DNA of 64,000 nucleotides from Sphingobacterium spiritivorum (GTDB lineage Bacteria > Bacteroidota > Bacteroidia > Sphingobacteriales > Sphingobacteriaceae): the NCBI RefSeq assembly GCF_016724845.1, contig NZ_CP068082.1, forward strand, positions 3,348,001-3,412,000, read 5' to 3'. Each line of letters starts with the position of its first letter. Within the stretch, counting starts at the first letter, position 1. Of the stretch, positions 35,115 to 44,269 are shown one piece after another. The notes below the pieces were generated by a model that was not told the origin of the DNA, made no database searches, and saw only the letters and a program-made list of their open reading frames with translations. Position numbers and translations under genes: made by a program.

Positions 35115-37691
35115 ATGAAATTAAGTCAAAAAGAAGCTACCTTTCAAAACGAGGTGTTGACCCGTTTTGAACTTTTCAAGAGTTTATTCCTTACTTTACC
35201 GTTTCAGCGCGTAAAGCATACGGGTACATTGTTGCCTTTTTTTACTACACATTGTGAGAAGGGGGTGGAAGAACATCTCGCTCCGGAGGAGATCATAGAT
35301 AGTTTTTTTGGACAATATGAGCAATATGTACAGGAAGAGGATCGTGTTGATCTTCTTTTCAGAATCGTACAATATGTAGAGCGTCAGGTTGTTTTATTTG
35401 ATGCCGTAGAGGATTCTTCTTTTCAGTCTATAGGGCGTGCAGATGAAGCGGGCCTTTTGGAACCTCTTTTCCGCCAAACAGAAACAAATAGCAAGCTCAG
35501 AAAACAAATTGTCAACAAACTGAAGGATTTTTCTGTTCGATTAGTCCTGACAGCACACCCTACACAATTCTATCCGGGAGCTGTACTTTCTATTATAAAT
35601 GACCTTATTGAAGCAATTAAGGACAATGATATCAATAATATCCATTTACTTCTTCAGCAACTGGGTAAGACTCCGTTTATCAATAAGCTGAAACCTACTC
35701 CGGTGGATGAGGCAGCGAGTCTGGCCTGGTATCTGGAAAACGTCTTCTATAAAGTGGCTTCCGAAATTCAGGCTACAATAGATGATGAACTGGAGATGCC
35801 TACTGAAGATGTGAAACAACTTATTGAACTAGGATTCTGGCCGGGCGGAGACCGTGACGGAAATCCAAATGTAACCGTCGAAAGTACCCGTAAAGTGGCG
35901 ACAATGCTGCGGACTATTTTGTTCAGATGCTATTATCGCGATTTTAGAGTCATCAAGAGACGCATTACGTTCAGAGGGGTGGAACAGTATATGGATACGC
36001 TGCAGGAATTGTTCTATGAAAACAGTTTTAATCCGGTAGAGAATCCTAAGGATGAAACGGATCGTATCCTCACGAATCTGAAAGCTATTAAAAAAGTACT
36101 GATTGAAAAACATAATAGCTTATTTATAGATGTAGTGGAAGATCTGATCCGTAAAGTCGTGACTTTCGGATGCTACTTTACAACCCTCGATATCCGTCAG
36201 GACAGCCGTGTATTACGGGATACCATTACTTACCTTATTACCAAGCATCAGAAAAAAACAGGATTAGCAGAAGATTTTGAAGGATTGAGTGAAACTGCCA
36301 AGCAAAAGGGGTTTCCTTTCTCAGAACTGGATCTTGAGGTAGGCGAAGATGCTGCTCTGTTGGTAAAAGATACTTTGGAAGTCATTCCTTTATTAAAAAG
36401 TATTCAGAATGCCGGAAGCGAACGGGCAGCGCAACGCTTTATCATCAGTAACTGTCAGCAGGCTTCGGATATCCTGGGATTGATGCAGTTGTTTCTGTGG
36501 TCGGGTTGGAAGAAGGAAGAGCTTACTATAGATTTTGTGCCACTGTTTGAAACAGTGGACGACCTGGTCAGAGCCGGAGACGTCATGAAGGCATTGTATA
36601 CACATCCTGCATATGTCGCACATCTCAAATCCAGAGGTAACAAGCAGACGATTATGCTTGGATTCTCAGACAGTACAAAAGACGGGGGGTATCTGATGGC
36701 AAACTGGTCTATCTATAAGGCCAAAATGGATCTGACGGCTATTGCCAGAGATTACGAGGTAGATCTGGTGTTCTTTGATGGTCGTGGAGGCCCGCCTGCA
36801 CGCGGTGGAGGTAAAACGCAACGCTTCTACGCTTCAATGGGACGTGAGATTGAAAATAAACATATCCAACTGACCATTCAGGGGCAGACGATCAGCAGTC
36901 AGTATGGCTCACTCGATACGGCTAAGTATAATATTGAACAATTGCTGCATGCAGGTATCATTTCTGAAATAAGACAAAATGAAGGCGATACACTGACCGC
37001 AAAACAAAAGAATGTGATCGATCAGATGGCAGAGGTGAGTTACGAAAAGTTTATGTCTTTGCGTAAGGATCCTTTATTCCTGAATTACCTGGAAAATCTG
37101 AGTCCCCTTAAGGTGCTCTCCACCATCAATATCAGCAGCCGTCCTGTGAAGCGGAATTCGGATAAAGAATTGAAGCTGGAAGATCTGCGTGCCATCAGTT
37201 TTGTGACTTCATGGAGTCAGCTGAAACAGAATATTCCGGGATTCTTCGGGGTAGGTTCTGCTCTACAATTTGCAGAAGAAAACAACCTTTGGTCCTATGT
37301 CCGCAATCTGTATGAGCATTCGGGTATGTTTAATACCATTATTGACAACTGTATGATGTCTATGACGAAATCCAATTTTGATATCACATCTTATATGCAG
37401 TTTGATGAACAATACGGAGATTTCTGGAAAATGCTGCATGCCGAATACGAGCTTACTAAGAAATATGTCCTTAAGTTGAGCAATACAAAAATTCTGATGG
37501 AAAATTATCCGGTAGAACGGGAATCAATTCTGGCAAGAGAAAAAATTATTCTGCCTTTATTAATTATTCAGCATTATGCAATCAGAAAGCAAAAGCAGCT
37601 GGAAACAGAAGATCCAAAATACGATGTATATTCAAAACTGATTGCCAGGACAATATATGGGGTTGTAAACGCCGGAAGAAATTTAGCATAA
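35115..37691 (+). CDS. ppc: phosphoenolpyruvate carboxylase
   Basis: Anaplerotic carboxylation of phosphoenolpyruvate to oxaloacetate. The 858-residue length is close to the bacterial norm. The first active-site motif LTAHPTQF contains catalytic His148; GFWPGGDRDGNPNVT, LGFSDSTKDGGYL and VFFDGRGGPPARGGGKTQRF are the other conserved blocks, and QNEGDTLT is near the allosteric/tetramer region. The C-terminus ends NAGRNLA rather than the usual RNTG, an accepted variation in Bacteroidota. A possible -7 element TATATTTG lies at 35040-35047. Monocistronic. Confidence 0.96.
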   Translation: MKLSQKEATFQNEVLTRFELFKSLFLTLPFQRVKHTGTLLPFFTTHCEKGVEEHLAPEEIIDSFFGQYEQYVQEEDRVDLLFRIVQYVERQVVLFDAVEDSSFQSIGRADEAGLLEPLFRQTETNSKLRKQIVNKLKDFSVRLVLTAHPTQFYPGAVLSIINDLIEAIKDNDINNIHLLLQQLGKTPFINKLKPTPVDEAASLAWYLENVFYKVASEIQATIDDELEMPTEDVKQLIELGFWPGGDRDGNPNVTVESTRKVATMLRTILFRCYYRDFRVIKRRITFRGVEQYMDTLQELFYENSFNPVENPKDETDRILTNLKAIKKVLIEKHNSLFIDVVEDLIRKVVTFGCYFTTLDIRQDSRVLRDTITYLITKHQKKTGLAEDFEGLSETAKQKGFPFSELDLEVGEDAALLVKDTLEVIPLLKSIQNAGSERAAQRFIISNCQQASDILGLMQLFLWSGWKKEELTIDFVPLFETVDDLVRAGDVMKALYTHPAYVAHLKSRGNKQTIMLGFSDSTKDGGYLMANWSIYKAKMDLTAIARDYEVDLVFFDGRGGPPARGGGKTQRFYASMGREIENKHIQLTIQGQTISSQYGSLDTAKYNIEQLLHAGIISEIRQNEGDTLTAKQKNVIDQMAEVSYEKFMSLRKDPLFLNYLENLSPLKVLSTINISSRPVKRNSDKELKLEDLRAISFVTSWSQLKQNIPGFFGVGSALQFAEENNLWSYVRNLYEHSGMFNTIIDNCMMSMTKSNFDITSYMQFDEQYGDFWKMLHAEYELTKKYVLKLSNTKILMENYPVERESILAREKIILPLLIIQHYAIRKQKQLETEDPKYDVYSKLIARTIYGVVNAGRNLA

Positions 37692-37725
37692 TCACAGAAG
37701 AATAGGGAATTTAGCATATTATTTA

Positions 37726-37733
37726 TATTTTTG
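37726..37733 (+). promoter_or_regulatory. candidate -7 element (TATTTTTG)
   Basis: TATTTTTG matches TAnnTTTG 22 bases before the DUF4142-like gene start; no good -33 TTTG is found 19 bases upstream, so this is a half-match. Confidence 0.3.
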
Positions 37734-37754
37734 TGGTCGTAATCAAAAGAGAAT

Positions 37755-38330
37755 ATGAAACTTAATACTTTATTTGTAGTAGCAGTTATCGGAGGTAGTA
37801 CATTATTTGCTTCCTGTAGTAATAAGACAGCTGAGCAGAATCAGTTGAAATATACACACACTTCATTAGTGGATGGTGATGCATATCGCTTTTTCCAGAC
37901 AGTAGGAGAGAAAATCCCTTATGAATTAGCTTATGCAGAATATGCAGGGAGTGTTTCATCTGATGCAAAAGTGAAATCCTTGGCCGCTAAAATCAAAGAA
38001 GTTTACGGATCATTGATCCCTCATTTGGATAGCATAGCTACAGAAGTGCATGTTGACTTCCCGATCAGAGGAGCACAGGCATTCCAGGCTCCGGCTCAGC
38101 AAACTGCCGCTACAGACAGTACTGCTGTGACGTCAAAAGTTGCAAGTTATTCTGATGCTGCTTTCCTGAAACATGCAGAGCATGAGCAAACCCTTATCAA
38201 AGAGCAATTCGACCGTGTTTCCAGAAATACAAATGTGAAATTGCAAAAATTTGCTGCTGATCATGCAAAAGCTTTGGAAGAAGTGTATCACGCTGCCGGA
38301 GTAAAACATGATGAGCATGCTCACCATTAA
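37755..38330 (+). CDS. DUF4142-like lipoprotein
   Basis: A 191-residue lipoprotein: signal peptide with lipobox FASC (Cys20) then SNKTAEQ. The mature part is predicted to be helical, with a ferritin-like DUF4142 character (YELAYAEYAGSVSSDAKVKSLA, then AFLKHAEHEQTLIKEQFDRVS) and a His-rich tail (VKHDEHAHH) that might bind metal. The middle contains a Gln/Ala/Thr-rich linker. It is followed after 18 bases by an oxidoreductase. Function of DUF4142 proteins is unknown. Confidence 0.75.
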   Translation: MKLNTLFVVAVIGGSTLFASCSNKTAEQNQLKYTHTSLVDGDAYRFFQTVGEKIPYELAYAEYAGSVSSDAKVKSLAAKIKEVYGSLIPHLDSIATEVHVDFPIRGAQAFQAPAQQTAATDSTAVTSKVASYSDAAFLKHAEHEQTLIKEQFDRVSRNTNVKLQKFAADHAKALEEVYHAAGVKHDEHAHH

Positions 38331-38348
38331 TAAATTAAATAATACTGT

Positions 38349-39371
38349 ATGGCTGTAAAGCAAGTAGTTACAGGAATATTGTCGTATGGAATGTCCGGAA
38401 GGGTGTTCCATGCGCCGTTTATAGCGGGTAGTGATAGGTTTCAGCTGAAGGCTATTGTGGAGCGTAAAACCAAACACGCACACCTGGATTATCCGGAAAT
38501 CATAAGCTATTCCAGTGTAAAGGAATTACTGGAAGACGCGGAGATCGAACTTGTCATTGTCAATACGCCAAACGATACGCATTTTGAATTTGCCAAAATG
38601 GCTTTATTGGCAGGCAAACATGTCCTGGTAGAAAAACCTTTTTCTCCGACTGTCAAAGAAGCAAAAGAACTTTTTGCTCTGGGACGTAAAATGAACCGAC
38701 ATGTACTTCCTTACCATAACAGACGCTTTGATTCTGACTTTCAATCCCTGAAAGCAACACTGGAATCAGGAAAGCTGGGCAAACCGGTCGAACTACACCT
38801 TCGATTTGACAGGTATAAGACTGAGATTGGTGTCAAAAAATTTAAGGAAACCAAACGTCCGGGAAGTGGTATATTGTATGATCTGGGATCACATCTGTTG
38901 GATCAGACAATTTCGCTATTCGGCAAGCCCAGGTCAGTAACAAAGATCTTATCTACTAATCGCCCTAAATCTAAGGTGGACGATTATGCCTGTCTGCTCT
39001 TGAATTACGGGAAAGGACTGAGCGTATTTATTACCGTCAGCCTAATGGTTGCCAATCCGCAAAAAAGCTTTGTTTTACATGCTCTGAAGGGATCTTTTGT
39101 AAAAGACAGAAGCGATGTACAGGAGCAGCAGCTGCTGGCAGGAATGTCTCCGAATGACAACGCTTACGGAATCGAACCGGAAGGGAAAGAAGCGTTACTA
39201 ACCTTAGCAGATGATAAGGGAAATATGCTGACTGAATCTCTGGTTGCTGAGAGGGGTGATTATCGTAAATTATTTGAGGCCGTATACGAGACTTTACGTC
39301 ATGGAGTCCCTTACTTCGTAACCGAAGATCAGATTTTACTGCAACTGGAAATACTGGCGCCATCAGGTTAG
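38349..39371 (+). CDS. Gfo/Idh/MocA-family NAD(P)-dependent oxidoreductase
   Basis: A 340-residue oxidoreductase. The N-terminal Rossmann fold carries GILSYGMSGRVFHAPFI instead of a perfect GxGxxG, and the family signature EKPFSPTVKEAKEL (around residue 98) includes the catalytic-region Lys. GILYDLGSHLLDQTISLFG supplies the conserved His/Asp of the C-terminal domain. The beginning VTGILSYGMSGRVFHAPF is typical of a YhhX-like subgroup. The substrate is probably a sugar or polyol derivative, but it is not specified by the sequence or by the neighbours. Confidence 0.92.
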   Translation: MAVKQVVTGILSYGMSGRVFHAPFIAGSDRFQLKAIVERKTKHAHLDYPEIISYSSVKELLEDAEIELVIVNTPNDTHFEFAKMALLAGKHVLVEKPFSPTVKEAKELFALGRKMNRHVLPYHNRRFDSDFQSLKATLESGKLGKPVELHLRFDRYKTEIGVKKFKETKRPGSGILYDLGSHLLDQTISLFGKPRSVTKILSTNRPKSKVDDYACLLLNYGKGLSVFITVSLMVANPQKSFVLHALKGSFVKDRSDVQEQQLLAGMSPNDNAYGIEPEGKEALLTLADDKGNMLTESLVAERGDYRKLFEAVYETLRHGVPYFVTEDQILLQLEILAPSG

Positions 39372-39393
39372 CATAGATTTAAATTAAGAAAGT

Positions 39394-39421
39394 GTTAATT
39401 ATTTCTTAATGAATAATTAAC
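39394..39421. repeat. 10-bp inverted repeat upstream of ppk
   Basis: GTTAATTATT and AATAATTAAC are perfect reverse complements around an 8-base loop, 60 bases before the ppk start. It could be a weak terminator for the upstream gene or an operator for ppk. Confidence 0.35.
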
Positions 39422-39481
39422 ATCAAGTCTTTAATATTGGTCTGAAAAATATTAAATTTAAAGATCTAAAATCTTATTATT

Positions 39482-41530
39482 TTGAGCGACCAATTTCCCG
39501 TCCTTAATCGCGAGCTTAGCTGGCTGCAATTTAACGAACGTGTGCTTCAGGAGGCCGCAGACGATACCGTACCTTTGTTGGAAAGATTGCGTTTTCTGGC
39601 TATCTACTCCTCCAACTTATCTGAGTTTTACAGCGTTCGCGTAGCCATTCTTCACCGTATGGTGGAAAATGAGCTGAAGAACAAAAAAATAGGATTTAAA
39701 CCTAAAAAAGTGCTGAAACAAATTCAGCACAGCGTTTTGAAACTGGACAAGAAGTTTGATTACCTTTTTGATCAGGTGTTAATGAAACGTCTGGAAGAAG
39801 AAAATATCAATATTCTGGAAGCGGACGATCTGCGGGATGATCAGCGCGAATATCTGCACACCTATTTCCAGGAAGAAATCCTGAAATATCTGATCCCGAT
39901 CTGGGTCAATGATCAGTTCTTTCCCAATATCAATGGCAGAAGTCTACATTTTATAGTAAAACTATCCCATAAGGATCAGGAAAGGATTTCTATTATAGAA
40001 ATGCCTAAAAATGTGATCAGCCGTTTTCATCATGTACCTAACAGTGCCGGACAACATGAGATTATTCTTCTGGATGAAATCATCATGATGTTTCTGGAAG
40101 ATATCTATACGGCAGTGGAATTTGATGAAATATCCGGTTACCGCTTTCAGATTACCCGCGATTCAGAGTTGGATCTGGACGTAGACCGCAGTGATAAATT
40201 TCTGGAAGTATTAAAAAAGAGTCTGATTGACAGACAGACAGGAAAAGTCATCCGGCTGGAGTATGATGCCAATATGCCCCCTTCGTTATTGAGTTATCTG
40301 GACAATCAACTGGAAGTAGACGATGACGGGTTTATTCCTATGAATCGTTATATGATCTTCAGCGATTTTATTAATTTTCCCATAGGAAACCGTTCGGATC
40401 TGGCTTATGAGCCGGTAGCAGCATTACCTGTATCGGGATTGGATATTAACAGGAGTCTTTTCAAACCGATAAAGAAGAGAGACTATCTTATCCATTTGCC
40501 TTACCAATCCTATGACTATGTTTTGCATTTCATACGGGAGTCGGCTATTGACCCTACTGTAGAAGAGATCAATATCACTTTATACCGGGTGGCGAACAAT
40601 TCTAATATTATGAATGCACTTATCATCGCAGCCAAAAACGGGAAGCGCGTCAATGCATTTTTAGAAGTGAAGGCCCGATTTGATGAAAAAGCAAATATCT
40701 ACTGGCTCACGAAACTGGAAGAGGCAGGAGTGAATGTTTTCTTAGGAAATGTCAATATTAAGCTTCATGCCAAATCATGTCTGGTATTCAGACGTGAAGG
40801 TAAAAGAAGAGTAGCCTATACGTACTTGTCTACCGGTAATTTTAACGAAAAGACAGCCAGAATATATTGTGATATCGGATTGTTTACGGCTAACAAGCTT
40901 ATTACACGGGATCTCAAACGCCTGTTTACAGGGTTAAAGAAAAGTGTATACCATGACAATTATAAGTCACTGATCACTGCACCTCTGGCTATGCGGGATA
41001 TCTTCTATAGAAAGGTCGATCAGCTCATTAAATTAAGTCAGCAAGGTATAAAAGTCTCCCTGATACTGAAGATGAACAGTCTTACGGATGAAGATATTAT
41101 TCAGCGTCTTTATCAGGCAAATAATGCCGGTGTAAAGATCAATCTTATTATTCGCGGAATGTGCTGTCTGATCCCGGGAAAAGAAGGTTTCAGTGAGCAT
41201 ATCCATGTGACCAGTATTGTTGACCGTTATCTGGAACATGCACGGGTATGGATCTTTGATTACGGTGATACGAAAGAGATCTATCTTTCTTCAGCAGATC
41301 TGATGACACGCAACCTGAACAGGAGAGTGGAGATTGCCTTCCCGATTGAAAATGAAGACCTGATAGCCGAAGTATATGATCTGATCAAGATTCAGCTGGC
41401 CGATAATACGAAGGCAAGGATTATCGATGCCCAACAGAAAAACAGATATAAACGGAGCCCGGTAAATGCCTCTAACCGTGCTCAGGTGGATACTTATAAT
41501 TATTTAAAAAATAAAATCGAAATTTTGTGA
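39482..41530 (+). CDS. ppk1: polyphosphate kinase 1
   Basis: Synthesises polyphosphate from ATP. The 682-residue protein starts at a TTG codon; the family N-terminus LNRELSWLQFNERVLQEA begins at residue 8 and the next Met is at residue 60, so no ATG start fits. The two active-site histidines are visible in the phospholipase-D-like domains: His429 in NIKLHAKSCL (phosphorylated residue) and His587 in RYLEHARVWIF. The stop overlaps the GTG start of the exopolyphosphatase, so synthesis and degradation enzymes are translationally coupled. Confidence 0.96.
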   Translation: MSDQFPVLNRELSWLQFNERVLQEAADDTVPLLERLRFLAIYSSNLSEFYSVRVAILHRMVENELKNKKIGFKPKKVLKQIQHSVLKLDKKFDYLFDQVLMKRLEEENINILEADDLRDDQREYLHTYFQEEILKYLIPIWVNDQFFPNINGRSLHFIVKLSHKDQERISIIEMPKNVISRFHHVPNSAGQHEIILLDEIIMMFLEDIYTAVEFDEISGYRFQITRDSELDLDVDRSDKFLEVLKKSLIDRQTGKVIRLEYDANMPPSLLSYLDNQLEVDDDGFIPMNRYMIFSDFINFPIGNRSDLAYEPVAALPVSGLDINRSLFKPIKKRDYLIHLPYQSYDYVLHFIRESAIDPTVEEINITLYRVANNSNIMNALIIAAKNGKRVNAFLEVKARFDEKANIYWLTKLEEAGVNVFLGNVNIKLHAKSCLVFRREGKRRVAYTYLSTGNFNEKTARIYCDIGLFTANKLITRDLKRLFTGLKKSVYHDNYKSLITAPLAMRDIFYRKVDQLIKLSQQGIKVSLILKMNSLTDEDIIQRLYQANNAGVKINLIIRGMCCLIPGKEGFSEHIHVTSIVDRYLEHARVWIFDYGDTKEIYLSSADLMTRNLNRRVEIAFPIENEDLIAEVYDLIKIQLADNTKARIIDAQQKNRYKRSPVNASNRAQVDTYNYLKNKIEIL

Positions 41531-42411
41531 GATACGCAGCAATAGATATTGGGTCCAATGCTGTCCGGTTACTGATAGCCGACATTGACCAAACCAAAGA
41601 AGAAATATCGTTTATCAAAAATACCTTGTTGCGTGTACCCCTGCGCTTAGGCGATGATGCTTTTATCCAACATCATATTTCTGATGTAAAATTTAAGGAT
41701 ATGGTCAGTACAATGACCGCATTCAAAAATCTGATGGATGTATACAGAGTGACTGATTATATGGCATGCGCGACTTCAGCGATGCGGGATGCCGGAAATG
41801 GAAAGGAAGTCGTGAAGGCATGTAAAAAAGCCGGAGTGGATATCCAGATCATAGATGGCAGTCTGGAAGCAGAGATCATCTATAACAGTCACCTGGAGCA
41901 GGATATGGACAAGGATAAAGTGTATCTGTATATTGATGTAGGTGGTGGTAGTACGGAATTGTCTTTGTTCGCTAATTCCAGGCTGGTCGCTTCCCGTTCG
42001 TTTAATCTGGGGACTATCCGTATTCTGGATAATCAGGATCAACCGGAGACATGGGACGAACTGAAAGATTGGGTGAAGACACATACACAGATGTATAAGC
42101 AAGTGTATGGTATCGGAACAGGTGGTAACATCAATAAGTTGTCCAGACTGGCCAATGCAAAAGAAGATAAACCTATGTCTTATTCTAAGTTAAAGGCGAT
42201 CTATAATCATCTTACTTCTTATTCGCTTAAAGACAGGATCAATGTATTGGGATTGAAACAGGATCGTGCAGATGTTATTATCCCTGCAGCAGAGATTTTC
42301 CTTACGATTATGAAGATCGGACATTTGAAAACTATTGTAGCTCCCAGGGTCGGTCTAGTTGATGGAATTATCCAGACATTAATCCGCAGGAATTTGAAAA
42401 ATAACAATTAA
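41527..42411 (+). CDS. ppx: exopolyphosphatase (Ppx/GppA family)
   Basis: Hydrolyses terminal phosphate from polyphosphate (or the pppGpp 5' phosphate). The 294-residue protein begins with GTG in a GTGA overlap with ppk1. It has the ASKHA-fold signatures IDIGSNAVRLLIADI at the N-terminus, CATSAMRDAGNG, the EAEIIYNS catalytic Glu region and the phosphate-binding DVGGGSTELSLF. It is the short form with only the two N-terminal domains. Arrangement behind ppk1 makes polyphosphate turnover the likely role. Confidence 0.94.
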   Translation: MRYAAIDIGSNAVRLLIADIDQTKEEISFIKNTLLRVPLRLGDDAFIQHHISDVKFKDMVSTMTAFKNLMDVYRVTDYMACATSAMRDAGNGKEVVKACKKAGVDIQIIDGSLEAEIIYNSHLEQDMDKDKVYLYIDVGGGSTELSLFANSRLVASRSFNLGTIRILDNQDQPETWDELKDWVKTHTQMYKQVYGIGTGGNINKLSRLANAKEDKPMSYSKLKAIYNHLTSYSLKDRINVLGLKQDRADVIIPAAEIFLTIMKIGHLKTIVAPRVGLVDGIIQTLIRRNLKNNN

Positions 42412-42436
42412 CATCCTATTAAAAGATGATTTTTAG

Positions 42437-42467
42437 GTTGCAGGTTCCGAAAAAAGGATTATTTTTG
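42437..42467 (+). promoter_or_regulatory. Bacteroidota-type promoter for tRNA-Leu
   Basis: GTTG at 42437-42440, 19-base spacer, TATTTTTG at 42460-42467 - the same spacing as the promoter of tRNA-Asn copy 2. The mature tRNA begins 12 bases after the -7 box, so the 5' leader is only a few bases. Confidence 0.75.
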
Positions 42468-42478
42468 CAACTCAAGAT

Positions 42479-42562
42479 GCCCAGGTGGCGAAATTGGTAG
42501 ACGCACCATCTTGAGGGGGTGGCGCCTGAATGGGCGTGGCAGTTCGAATCTGCTCCTGGGCA
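42479..42562 (+). tRNA. tRNA-Leu (GAG)
   Basis: 84 bases, a class II tRNA. Acceptor GCCCAGG / CCTGGGC with discriminator A, anticodon stem CCATC / GGTGG with loop TTGAGGG (anticodon GAG), long variable arm CGCCTGAATGGGCG, and TPsiC loop TTCGAAT. The 3' CCA is not encoded. Confidence 0.97.
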
Positions 42563-42565
42563 CTT

Positions 42566-42606
42566 CAGCAGCTAGATCTTTAAATCAAAGATCTGGCTGC
42601 TTTTTT
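42566..42606 (+). terminator. terminator after tRNA-Leu
   Basis: Stem GCAGC-TA-GATCTTT / AAAGATC-TG-GCTGC (with an internal mismatch) followed by a T-run. Confidence 0.85.
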
Positions 42607-42650
42607 ATGGTTCACTTTTCGGAGAAGGAAAAGTATGTGTATAAGCTTAT

Positions 42651-43193
42651 TTAAGAATATTGCCAGAAACCGGCTATTACTTCATCAGTTACTTTGTTTT
42701 TATACAGATATAGCGCTCCGTACATAAAGACATAATCAGATTCTTCAGCATATCCTTCTTCTTCTATCTGTAAAAAGAAGGAATAATTATCCTTTTCCAA
42801 CTGTTCATAATAATGACTTTTGGGTTGGATAAGTCGAGGCTCTCCTCCGGCTTTTAGAAATAAAAAATCACTTTCGTTTACTACAGCATACTTACTTATG
42901 GAATAGATCCCAAGCGAGGAAATAACCTTATCTGTTCTGTCTCCAATTTCCGAGTGCTCATGTTCTATAACCTGCACAGCTATGTTGGGATAAATATTGT
43001 TTTCTAAAAGCACATCAAAATCACTATGTATGAGTATAGAAAGCATTTTATCTGGTTTTTCCGGATGATGGATAACAGCATAAAATTTATAATCATCAGG
43101 AATACTGTTTTCAATTATTTCAGGAGGTTTACCCCCTATTCTTGCATATAGATTGTTGTCATATATCAAACAAGATGCATAGAGTTCTTTCAT
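42651..43193 (-). CDS. hypothetical protein, possibly DUF1963/YwqG-like
   Basis: A 180-residue, acidic, probably cytosolic protein with no signal peptide. It is not firmly recognised. The pattern RIGGKPPEI at the start, GGEPRLIQ in the middle, DNYSFFLQIEEEGYAE and the C-terminal GALYLYKN...GFWQYS recalls YwqG/DUF1963 proteins, some of which serve as immunity proteins beside polymorphic toxins. No toxin gene is adjacent. The gene is alone between tRNA-Leu and the methyltransferase, transcribed opposite to both. AT-rich flanks of about 260 bases at 43194-43451 contain no other gene. Confidence 0.7.
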   Translation of the reverse strand: MKELYASCLIYDNNLYARIGGKPPEIIENSIPDDYKFYAVIHHPEKPDKMLSILIHSDFDVLLENNIYPNIAVQVIEHEHSEIGDRTDKVISSLGIYSISKYAVVNESDFLFLKAGGEPRLIQPKSHYYEQLEKDNYSFFLQIEEEGYAEESDYVFMYGALYLYKNKVTDEVIAGFWQYS

Positions 43194-43451
43194 ACTGGTT
43201 ATGATATCTTTTAATCTGATTTAGAGCTTTGTTGAGTATAGTAGCTGAAATAAAGCATTATCTCTTTATTTTTTGTACATAATGCACTCCAAATTCCTAT
43301 CCTAATTTAATGAATTTAAGTAGTTTTTTTGGAAAGATTAATCTTCACTAATTCGTTGTTTAGATATGTACTTTATTTTGCGTAATTTTTGTAGAATATA
43401 ATATTCGGCAGGGGGAGTTAGTTACGTCATGTCAAAAAACAAAAGGATGTT

Positions 43452-44186
43452 ATGAAACAGAATATTTATGATGATAGTGGATTCTTTGATGAGTATGGAA
43501 AAATGCCACGTTCTAAAGAGGGGTTGCATGCCGCTGGAGAATGGCATGTTTTAAAAACGATGTTTCCTGATTTTGAGCATAAAAATGTGCTTGATCTGGG
43601 CTGCGGATATGGCTGGCATTGCATATATGCTATGCAGCAGGGAGCAAGCCATGTAATTGGAGTCGATCTCTCTGCAAAGATGATCCGTAAGGCAAAAGAG
43701 AATTCTGCAGGACTAGATATTGATTACCGGCAGATGGCTATTGAAGATGTTAATTTTGCAACGGAAGAGTTTGATATAGTAATCAGTTCACTGGCTCTTC
43801 ATTATATAAAGGACCTGGAGAACGTCTTTCAGAAAGTGAATCATTTTTTGAAAAGAGGGGGGAGCTTTATCTTTTCTATGGAACATCCGATATTCACAGC
43901 AAGAGCGGAGCAGGATTGGTATAAGAATGAACAAGGTACACGCTTGCACTGGCCTGTGGATCATTACCAGCAGGAAGGCAGAAGAAATGCAATGTTCCTG
44001 GGACATGACGTCATCAAGTATCACCGAACCATGGAGACTTTGTTAAATGGAGTTATTGCAGCTGGATTTACGATTAACCGAATAGCAGAACCGAAGCCTT
44101 CAGATGTGGTGTTAGAAGAATTTCCTGAGATGAAGGATGAATCCAGAAGACCTGTTTTTATTCTTATTTCTGCGACAAAGAATTAA
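43452..44186 (+). CDS. class I SAM-dependent methyltransferase
   Basis: A 244-residue cytosolic methyltransferase of the Methyltransf_11/25 type. Motif I VLDLGCGYGWHCIYA at 46-60 binds SAM, IGVDLSAKMIRKAKE is motif II, and the DIVISSLALHYIKDLENVF segment is motif IV/post-IV. The substrate cannot be inferred: similar sequences are broadly annotated small-molecule methyltransferases. It is monocistronic and converges on the iron-sulfur gene pair, with a hairpin at 44238-44267 between. Confidence 0.88.
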   Translation: MKQNIYDDSGFFDEYGKMPRSKEGLHAAGEWHVLKTMFPDFEHKNVLDLGCGYGWHCIYAMQQGASHVIGVDLSAKMIRKAKENSAGLDIDYRQMAIEDVNFATEEFDIVISSLALHYIKDLENVFQKVNHFLKRGGSFIFSMEHPIFTARAEQDWYKNEQGTRLHWPVDHYQQEGRRNAMFLGHDVIKYHRTMETLLNGVIAAGFTINRIAEPKPSDVVLEEFPEMKDESRRPVFILISATKN

Positions 44187-44237
44187 AGGGATTGAGAATT
44201 TTTGTGAATAAAGGTTGGTGTGAGGAAAGAGCTTATA

Positions 44238-44267
44238 TAACAGGCAGTCCTCAAATACTGCCTGTTA
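44238..44267. terminator. bidirectional terminator
   Basis: Perfect 11-bp arms TAACAGGCAGT / ACTGCCTGTTA with an 8-base loop, between the convergent methyltransferase and HdrB-like genes. Confidence 0.8.
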
Positions 44268-44269
44268 AT

